Positions 46,856-52,343 of a stretch of DNA of 52,343 bases are shown in pieces. The stretch comes from a virus: positions 1 through 52,343 of the IMG/VR virus record IMGVR_UViG_3300024346_000092; one strand, given 5' to 3'. The translations under genes and the position numbers were made by a program. A model generated the notes under the pieces. That model saw only the letters and a list, made by a program, of their open reading frames with translations. It was not told the origin of the DNA and made no database searches. The first letter of the stretch is position 1. Every line of letters begins with the position of its first letter.

Positions 46856-47196
46856 TATCTTGTTACATTTGGAGTAACTCTTGCTACCCCCTCGATTATT
46901 CTTGTAATACTATCTGCTGATGTATTTTGCAATTCTAAATCATAATAGTATTTACCTGCAGCTACGTTACTTGTAACGGCATGCCCCATAGCCATATTTA
47001 ATTTGCCTTGGGATCCGCTAGTAATAGTACATGTAAATGTTGCTGTAAGAGTGCTTGATGTGGGGGTAGGTCGCAACTGTGCTGTTGCTACGTGATTGCT
47101 AGTTAAAACTATTGGACTTCCATCTTCTGCAAGTGCAATTTCAAGGGCGAAATCCGCTCCCTGGTCAATAACTATATCATATTTTCCTGCTGCCAT
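46855..47196 (-). CDS. Virion structural protein, baseplate/fibre domain (113 aa)
   Basis: 'KYDIVIDQGADFALEIAL', '...LRPTPTSSTLTATFTCTIT' and 'GKYYYDLELQNTS...RIIEGVARV' form a beta-sandwich pattern seen in phage tail and baseplate-upper proteins. It is the first gene after promoter P7, with GGAG before the ATG, so it starts the leftward transcript that reaches the Thr-rich fibre. Confidence 0.72.
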   Translation of the reverse strand: MAAGKYDIVIDQGADFALEIALAEDGSPIVLTSNHVATAQLRPTPTSSTLTATFTCTITSGSQGKLNMAMGHAVTSNVAAGKYYYDLELQNTSADSITRIIEGVARVTPNVTR

Positions 47197-47216
47197 ATTG
47201 TACTCCTATATGCTAA

Positions 47217-47255
47217 ATTATATCAAAAACTTGAGGTGGTGTCAAGAACTATTTT
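47217..47255 (-). promoter_or_regulatory. Leftward sigma70-like promoter P7 with conserved 5' extension
   Basis: On the minus strand AAAATAGTTCTTGACA lies at 47255-47240 (-35 at 47245-47240). A 17-base spacer leads to TATAAT at 47222-47217. The -10 is 20 bases before the ATG at 47196, and GGAG lies between them. It is identical in the 16-base 5' part to P3, P4 and P5. Confidence 0.9.
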
Positions 47256-47274
47256 TGAGGGGTATATGCTTGAC

Positions 47275-47463
47275 CTACGAGTTCGGGAATTTGTCTTTAA
47301 CTGCTTTCCTAGCTAAATAAAATTGTCCAGTTTTTGCTGTATCACCAAACTTTCCAGAATCAATATCGTGATATAATTTATCTAGTTGTTCATTAAGCAT
47401 AGAATAATACTTTGCTCTTTTATCAGTAGAGTTTTCTGTTGTTGTAATTGTTATATCTGTCAT
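47275..47463 (-). CDS. Small hypothetical protein (62 aa)
   Basis: A helical protein ('AKYYSMLNEQLDKLYHDID', ending 'FYLARKAVKDKFPNS'). Such small genes sit next to tail genes in many phages, but no function is known. Its start overlaps the next gene by four bases. It ends just before promoter P7, so it closes the preceding leftward unit. Confidence 0.65.
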   Translation of the reverse strand: MTDITITTTENSTDKRAKYYSMLNEQLDKLYHDIDSGKFGDTAKTGQFYLARKAVKDKFPNS

Positions 47464-47876
47464 GATTGTCTCGCTGTTGTTATCTTTTTAGTATAGTCTA
47501 GATAATCAAACTTTTGTAATTTTAACATAAAAGTGCCTGGGTCGTTAAAAGTTAAATTTAATGTAGTATCAGTCATAGTTGCTTTTAGTACATTATCTAT
47601 GTATACTTTTGTTCCTACAACTAATCCTGTAATGCTTACAGTTCCTTCTAATGCAGGAGTGGTAGTGTTAAATGTAGGGTCAAATGTACTCTTTGCTACT
47701 ATACCATCTTCTGTAGAATTTACCATATTAGTACTTGCGTCTATATGGTCGTCTTGTTCTACAGCTATATGACTAAAGCCTCTCTCAAGTTCTCCCGCTA
47801 TTATATCCTCGTTTACTCCTCCTGTCGAAGTCCACGCTATTTGTTTATCTGATTGATAAAATATGTTCCATATCAT
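47460..47876 (-). CDS. Virion-associated protein (138 aa)
   Basis: An acidic N-terminal half ('WTSTGGVNEDIIAGELERG') and a beta-rich C-terminal half ('GTVSITGLVVGTKVYIDNVL', 'LTFNDPGTFMLKLQKFDY') that looks like an Ig-like or carboxypeptidase-regulatory-like fold. It overlaps the genes on both sides by four bases. A structural role is inferred from position. Confidence 0.65.
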   Translation of the reverse strand: MIWNIFYQSDKQIAWTSTGGVNEDIIAGELERGFSHIAVEQDDHIDASTNMVNSTEDGIVAKSTFDPTFNTTTPALEGTVSITGLVVGTKVYIDNVLKATMTDTTLNLTFNDPGTFMLKLQKFDYLDYTKKITTARQS

Positions 47877-48802
47877 ATACTTTTTCCTCCTGTATAATCT
47901 TCTTCAAAAAATATTATTAATGCCCAATATATTGTAGTTGCTCTACCTCCGTCTATATCGTAAGCTTCAAGTTCTACTTTTATATTGTCTTTGTCTATAT
48001 GCTCTCCATATATATGAAATCCATCATTCCATTCTGCTATTAACTCTTCTTCGCCTTCCTCTTCTTCATATATTTCTCCATCGCTATAAACTTCCATAGG
48101 TGGAAAACATCTAGTAGCGACTCCGCTAGTTATATCTGTAGAATGGGACCAACGTAATGCATAAGCAGGTCTTGCTGCTGTAGCTGCTCCAGAATTAGTA
48201 CCCCATTCGTGATTTATAGTAGTAGCTACATCTGTAGTAGCACTTCCTCCTGTTATACTTAAAGTGCCTTGATGCCAAGAGTAAGATTGTAAACCTCCCC
48301 CTATGTGTGCTCCTCCATCAAAAGAAGTAGCTTCTAATTGACCTTGAGCATTCGTTGCTACTACATTTGCTGAAGCGTAAGGACTTGCATTAGTTCCCGC
48401 ACCACTTCCTGTATTTATACCTGAAACAAAAGTTCCCCGAGATAAAGTAGGACTTCCTATTACTATAGGGGTACTATTAAACTGCGTTTGTCCATAGTCA
48501 TTTAACCTAATCATAGGCCCATTTACTCCTCCCGGAGGTTGAGCACTACTACCGTAGTAAGGTTGATAGTTACCAGTTGCTTGATATGTATAATCATCTT
48601 CTACATAAGTAGTTCCATCTGGCATAGTTACAGTTACATTTCCACTAAAACTTGCTGTTGATTGTAAACTTAATATAGCTTTTACTATATAGAATCCACC
48701 TGCATCTATGTAATCATACTCTACTCGTGTGACATTTACAGTTGTTGTTCCATCACTAACAGTTGTTGGTTGTGACCTTTTTCCTAATACTACTCTTCCC
48801 AT
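47873..48802 (-). CDS. Structural protein (309 aa)
   Basis: It begins 'MGRVVLGKRSQPTTVSDG', similar to the 'MGNNTILGKLRTQHTV' start of the next gene, so both may share a particle-attachment motif. The middle is Gly/Ser/Thr-rich and beta-like; an acidic patch 'EIYEEEEGEEELIAEW' lies near residues 240-256, and the C-terminus is aromatic. It is a virion-type protein by composition and context; no enzyme signature is seen. Confidence 0.68.
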   Translation of the reverse strand: MGRVVLGKRSQPTTVSDGTTTVNVTRVEYDYIDAGGFYIVKAILSLQSTASFSGNVTVTMPDGTTYVEDDYTYQATGNYQPYYGSSAQPPGGVNGPMIRLNDYGQTQFNSTPIVIGSPTLSRGTFVSGINTGSGAGTNASPYASANVVATNAQGQLEATSFDGGAHIGGGLQSYSWHQGTLSITGGSATTDVATTINHEWGTNSGAATAARPAYALRWSHSTDITSGVATRCFPPMEVYSDGEIYEEEEGEEELIAEWNDGFHIYGEHIDKDNIKVELEAYDIDGGRATTIYWALIIFFEEDYTGGKSI

Positions 48803-48803
48803 C

Positions 48804-50105
48804 TTAAAATAAACTCAATGTTGTAAAGTTCTGTTTTTCTGCGGAAGCAAATAAATCAAAACTTCCTGAACTTGCACTTAGTGTATACGTAATATTGGAA
48901 GTAAGTCCTGCTAGATTACTTACACTAGTTGTTACTTCTGAACTAGAAGCTGCACTTGTTGTTATTCCTGAAAAAGCAATAGGGCTGAATGTATATGGAT
49001 TAAACATACTTAATGTAAAAGTTTGAGTAGTAGAAGTATTAACACTTGTTGTTATACTTGTAGAAGGAAGTGCTGTACCTGCTATAACTGCATCATAGTT
49101 GAGTGCAAATTTTTGCTCCTCTCCTCTATACCCTGTAGCTCCTTTTCCATCATCTACAGTTAACAAAATATCATCTAGTCCACAACTATCAATATCTGTA
49201 CCTGCTCTAGATACAAATAATCCACCTTTACTACTATATCCTGCTGTTGAATTTGTTAGCTTGCCTTGCAGTACTCTTTTCTTGTCTTTTATTTCTCTTC
49301 CGCCCCCAACTAATCCTCTGCTTGTATCTGTTGTAGTTTGAGGATTTGCAAAATAAGTATCTGTCATATATCCATATGCACAGGGTATTCTTAACACTTT
49401 AAAACTTAAATCTGTAACAGCATTACCTGTTGTTCTTGTTCTGACTGTGGGATGTATATCTCCATCATAACTATTGTCACCTTCCTCTGCAGGATAAATA
49501 TGTGTTTCAGTAAATTCTAGTGAATTTCTCAGACTTGTGTAAAAAGCATCTTCCTCATCACCGTCTCCGTCATATTCAAAGTCACCTTCGTTTGCTTCTG
49601 AAGAAACAACTAAAGGAATATACCCTAAAGTATCTTTGCTGCCTTTGAAATCAATTCCTGATGAACCTAAAGAAGATTGAAAACCTGTTCCATATACTAC
49701 ACCTCTTCTTCTTATTCTACTATCAAATATAGTATCTTTTGGCCCTGCAGTTGTAACATCAGCATTTTTCTTTGCTATTTTTAAGCCATAAGTATCGTAA
49801 TCAAAATATACAGTATCTCCTACTGCTAAAAAACTATTTGCAATTGTGTAATTTAATCTTACATCATAACTAGTCCCTGAACTTGTGTCATGTTTACCTC
49901 TAACTGTATAGTATAGTCCATAAACTCCACCACCATAGTGGCCTGTATGATTTACTTGGTTTACTCCATCTATACTCATACTGCTACCGACAAGTATACT
50001 TTCTGGGTTAGTTACATTTAAATATGCACTAGTGCCATTACTATTTCCTTTTGCAGTAACAGTATGTTGAGTTCTTAATTTACCTAATATTGTATTGTTT
50101 CCCAT
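48804..50105 (-). CDS. Structural protein (433 aa)
   Basis: The start 'MGNNTILGKLRTQHTV' resembles the previous protein. The middle includes 'DYDTYGLKIAKKNADVTT', 'DFEYDGDGDEEDAFY' (acidic, perhaps metal-binding) and 'HIYPAEEGDNSYDGDI', and the C-terminus is Ser/Thr-rich ('SITTSVNTSTTQTFTLSMF'). It overlaps the next upstream gene by one base. It is probably a tail or fibre-associated protein. Confidence 0.68.
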   Translation of the reverse strand: MGNNTILGKLRTQHTVTAKGNSNGTSAYLNVTNPESILVGSSMSIDGVNQVNHTGHYGGGVYGLYYTVRGKHDTSSGTSYDVRLNYTIANSFLAVGDTVYFDYDTYGLKIAKKNADVTTAGPKDTIFDSRIRRRGVVYGTGFQSSLGSSGIDFKGSKDTLGYIPLVVSSEANEGDFEYDGDGDEEDAFYTSLRNSLEFTETHIYPAEEGDNSYDGDIHPTVRTRTTGNAVTDLSFKVLRIPCAYGYMTDTYFANPQTTTDTSRGLVGGGREIKDKKRVLQGKLTNSTAGYSSKGGLFVSRAGTDIDSCGLDDILLTVDDGKGATGYRGEEQKFALNYDAVIAGTALPSTSITTSVNTSTTQTFTLSMFNPYTFSPIAFSGITTSAASSSEVTTSVSNLAGLTSNITYTLSASSGSFDLFASAEKQNFTTLSLF

Positions 50106-52343
50106 TAGTCTTCTATTAATATCCTTTCGTTATTTCTATCTATTGTAAATTTGGAACCAACTGTTATTGTTTCCCCTGTGTCTACATTTCCTGATGTATC
50201 AAATGGTGAGTTTGCTATGCTTCCTACATTTATCTGTGCTGAACTTCCTCCTCCCGATAGTACACCTGAAGCTGATAATGTTACACTTGAATTTTTGAGT
50301 GTGGATGGAATAGCAACAGCTGAGTTAGTATCTCCCGCTTTGGTTATAGTTACATTAGTTCCATCCATAGCAATACCAATATCACTATTTAAGAATTTAT
50401 TTGTAGCTGTTTGACCTGTTCCGCCTACTCCTACAGGGACTGTTCTATTAACATCTCCATCAGAATTAAGTCCTGCATTAGCTCTTACAGCTCCTGCCTT
50501 CACTGTTGAGGCTGCTGTACCGTTTACATTAGTAACATCTGCAGCAGTATTACTACTTGTTTGGTCGGCGTTATTAGATACTCCACTTAATCCAACGAGA
50601 GCTTGAGTAGCACTTACAGTTGAAGTTTCAGTACTTCCAATTTTTAATTTAATTGCTGTTCCTGATATGGCTACATCTAAAGAAGCGTTTTTAACATCAT
50701 CGTCTCCTAATGTAGTTGTACCATTAGCTGCTTTAAGATTAGTGCCTAAAACTGCACCTACTGTAGCTCCTGTTGCTATACCACTCAGTTTAGTTCCTGA
50801 ACCAGTTTCAAGTGAATTTAAATTAGTTAGTCCAACACTACCTTTGTCAAGAGTAGTTGATTGTATGACTGTTGAGCCTTTCTTAATTCTTATAGATGTA
50901 CCGTTTGTATCTATGTCAAGACTGTCGTTTTTAACGTCATCGTCGCCTAATGTAGTTGTACCGTTAGATGCTTTAAGGTTAGTACCTAATACCGCACCTA
51001 CTGTAGCTCCTGAAGCTGGTAAAACTGCGAATGCTTTTCCGGAGCCACCTATGTCAGCTGCTACTATCTTAGTGTTTGATATAACAGTATTTACCCCGGT
51101 ACCAATACCAGTTAGCTGTCCGCTACCATTAATTGCTATATTAGAGTTTTTAAGTGCAGTAGGTACTGTGTCCGTTGAGTTAGTATCTCCTGCTTTTGTA
51201 AGTGTAATATTAGTACCGTCTAAGGTAATTCCTAAGTCACTATTTAAGAATTTATTTGTAGCTGTTTGACCAGTACCACCCTTACCTGTAGGGACTGCTC
51301 TATTAACATCTCCATCAGTAGTTAAACCTGCGTTAGCTGCTATAACAGCTTGTTGGGCGTTTGCTACAGTCTGAGTACCTACATTTGATACATTATTTGC
51401 TGTATTATTCCCTGTAATGTCAGCACCGTCTGTATATGAAAGTCCTAGTTTACCTTTTGTTATAGTAGTGGTATCAGTTGTACCATCTCCTTTTGTTAGT
51501 GTAAATACACCAGAGTTTCCTTGGCTAATAGCTATGCCGCTATTTAAAAATTTATTTGTATTTGTTTGTCCTGTTCCACCTACACCTACTGGTACTGCTC
51601 TGTCTACATCTCCATCAGAATTAAGTCCTGCATTAGCTCTTATAGCCCCTGCTTTAGTAGTACCTGTATCATTTATATCGTCAAGGTCTAGTGTTCCTCC
51701 ACCTGCTCCTGTTAAAGCACCTGCAGAACTTAGAGCTATTCCTGAATTTAAGATACTTCCTGTTCCTCCGGGCGCAGTTCCAGCTCTTAGATTATTTAGC
51801 TTTGTTCTTTCTTCACTAGAAAAAACATTATTTACAACGGCAGTGCCTCCGCCTATTTGGAAACTGAATCTTCCCTCTGTATTATCAGTTGGGAATGTAA
51901 CTCTGTTATTAGACTCTTGTAATTTAGCTGCTGCTTCTGCTGCATCTGATTTTGTAGTAGCATCTGAAGCTGCGGCTGTTTGAGCTGCTGTAGCTTTACT
52001 TTGAGAACCTGTAGTACTTTCTATACTCCCTGTTCCTCCAGGCAAAGTTCCTGCTCTTAAATTATCTAGTTTAGTTCTTTCAGTGTCAGAGAAAACATCT
52101 ACATCAGTTGTACTACCATCATTTATTGAGAATCTCCAACGACCTTCTGTGGAATCGGCAATTGGTGTAAATTTATTCGCATCTTCAGGTGGTTTTGTTC
52201 CGCCTAAGTTTCCATAATCTTCTACATATCTTATAGGTACGCTCCAAGTAATCGTATTACTTGTTCCTGGTTTTGTTCCTACAGAGAACCATACTAATCC
52301 ATCTCCAGATACTGCGTTTCTTGCAGCAGTAAGAGTAGAGTAC
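50105..52343 (-). CDS. Large repeat fibre protein, 5' end outside window
   Basis: The frame stays open to the window end. Bases 52046-52343 still encode 'WSVPIRYVEDYGNLGG' and 'SDTERTKLDNLRAGTLPGG', so the gene starts beyond 52343; a TTG at 52045 is only internal. At least 745 residues are present. Repeats include 'RTKLNNLRAGT(A/L)PGGTGS' and 'GLNSDGDVDRAVPVGVGGTG', and 'KFLNSDIGIAMDGTN' in three forms. It is a beta-rich fibre with long repeat units and ends 'GETITVGSKFTIDRNNERIL'. Confidence 0.82.
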   Translation of the reverse strand, partial: YSTLTAARNAVSGDGLVWFSVGTKPGTSNTITWSVPIRYVEDYGNLGGTKPPEDANKFTPIADSTEGRWRFSINDGSTTDVDVFSDTERTKLDNLRAGTLPGGTGSIESTTGSQSKATAAQTAAASDATTKSDAAEAAAKLQESNNRVTFPTDNTEGRFSFQIGGGTAVVNNVFSSEERTKLNNLRAGTAPGGTGSILNSGIALSSAGALTGAGGGTLDLDDINDTGTTKAGAIRANAGLNSDGDVDRAVPVGVGGTGQTNTNKFLNSGIAISQGNSGVFTLTKGDGTTDTTTITKGKLGLSYTDGADITGNNTANNVSNVGTQTVANAQQAVIAANAGLTTDGDVNRAVPTGKGGTGQTATNKFLNSDLGITLDGTNITLTKAGDTNSTDTVPTALKNSNIAINGSGQLTGIGTGVNTVISNTKIVAADIGGSGKAFAVLPASGATVGAVLGTNLKASNGTTTLGDDDVKNDSLDIDTNGTSIRIKKGSTVIQSTTLDKGSVGLTNLNSLETGSGTKLSGIATGATVGAVLGTNLKAANGTTTLGDDDVKNASLDVAISGTAIKLKIGSTETSTVSATQALVGLSGVSNNADQTSSNTAADVTNVNGTAASTVKAGAVRANAGLNSDGDVNRTVPVGVGGTGQTATNKFLNSDIGIAMDGTNVTITKAGDTNSAVAIPSTLKNSSVTLSASGVLSGGGSSAQINVGSIANSPFDTSGNVDTGETITVGSKFTIDRNNERILIED
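50390..51620 (-). repeat. Long coding repeats in the large fibre gene
   Basis: Two repeat families occur. 'KFLNS...GVGGTGQT...VNRAVP' is encoded near 50390-50470, 51240-51320 and 51540-51620. 'VLGTNLKASNGTTTLGDDDVKN' (about 66 bases) is encoded near 50690-50760 and 50930-51000. Copies are close enough at base level to allow recombination. Confidence 0.75.

Noticed and set aside
1-52343. tRNA or other structured RNA genes
   Set aside because: No cloverleaf-like sequence, CCA end or rRNA-like stretch was seen on reading; short gaps are taken by promoters, terminators or small genes. A covariance search was not possible.

Overview
This window looks like part of a large, AT-rich, marine-type tailed phage (Caudoviricetes). 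The basis is a phage replication set, class Ia ribonucleotide reductase, many small overlapping genes, and tail-fibre proteins full of 'NSV-x-S-x-EI' and 'SGNLTVSG' repeats of the kind found in cyanophages and pelagiphages. The replication set resembles the T5 group in content: family A DNA polymerase, DnaB-type helicase, DnaG-like primase, an SF2 helicase, an SbcC/SbcD pair, a flap exonuclease, and an NAD+ ligase split into two genes. No terminase, portal, capsid, lysis, integrase or tRNA gene was recognised, so host and genome size cannot be read from here.

Layout. Bases 1-34425 are read rightward and hold replication, recombination, nucleotide metabolism and many glycan- or small-molecule-modifying enzymes. 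Bases 34411-52343 are read leftward. They hold virion and tail-fibre-like proteins (36388-52343), then a small coiled-coil gene and two genes that appear to act on glycans (34411-36366). The two blocks converge and their last genes overlap by 15 bases at 34411-34425. The first and last genes (1-579 and 50105-52343) run off the window. There is no gene-free stretch above 300 bases.

Regulation. Seven sigma70-like promoters share an exact 17-base spacer. Five of them carry the same 5' extension (AAAATAGTTCTTGAC). Six face right and one faces left into the fibre block. The only two clear intrinsic terminators lie directly behind two related small proteins built from 'W-T-D-E' SANT/HTH-like modules (4405-4875 and 10826-11542). 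At least two of the promoters should give leaderless or nearly leaderless mRNAs.

The most unusual feature is a large set of decorating enzymes: about six glycosyltransferases including a sialyltransferase-like one, plus a sulfotransferase-like protein, a carbamoyltransferase, an SGNH hydrolase/acyltransferase-like protein, an asparagine-synthetase-like amidotransferase, a cytidylyltransferase, a methyltransferase and a 2OG-Fe(II) oxygenase. They share a genome with a 1525-residue Thr/Asn/Ser-rich repeat fibre. I infer, without proof, that the phage may glycosylate this mucin-like fibre, or remodel a host surface glycan.
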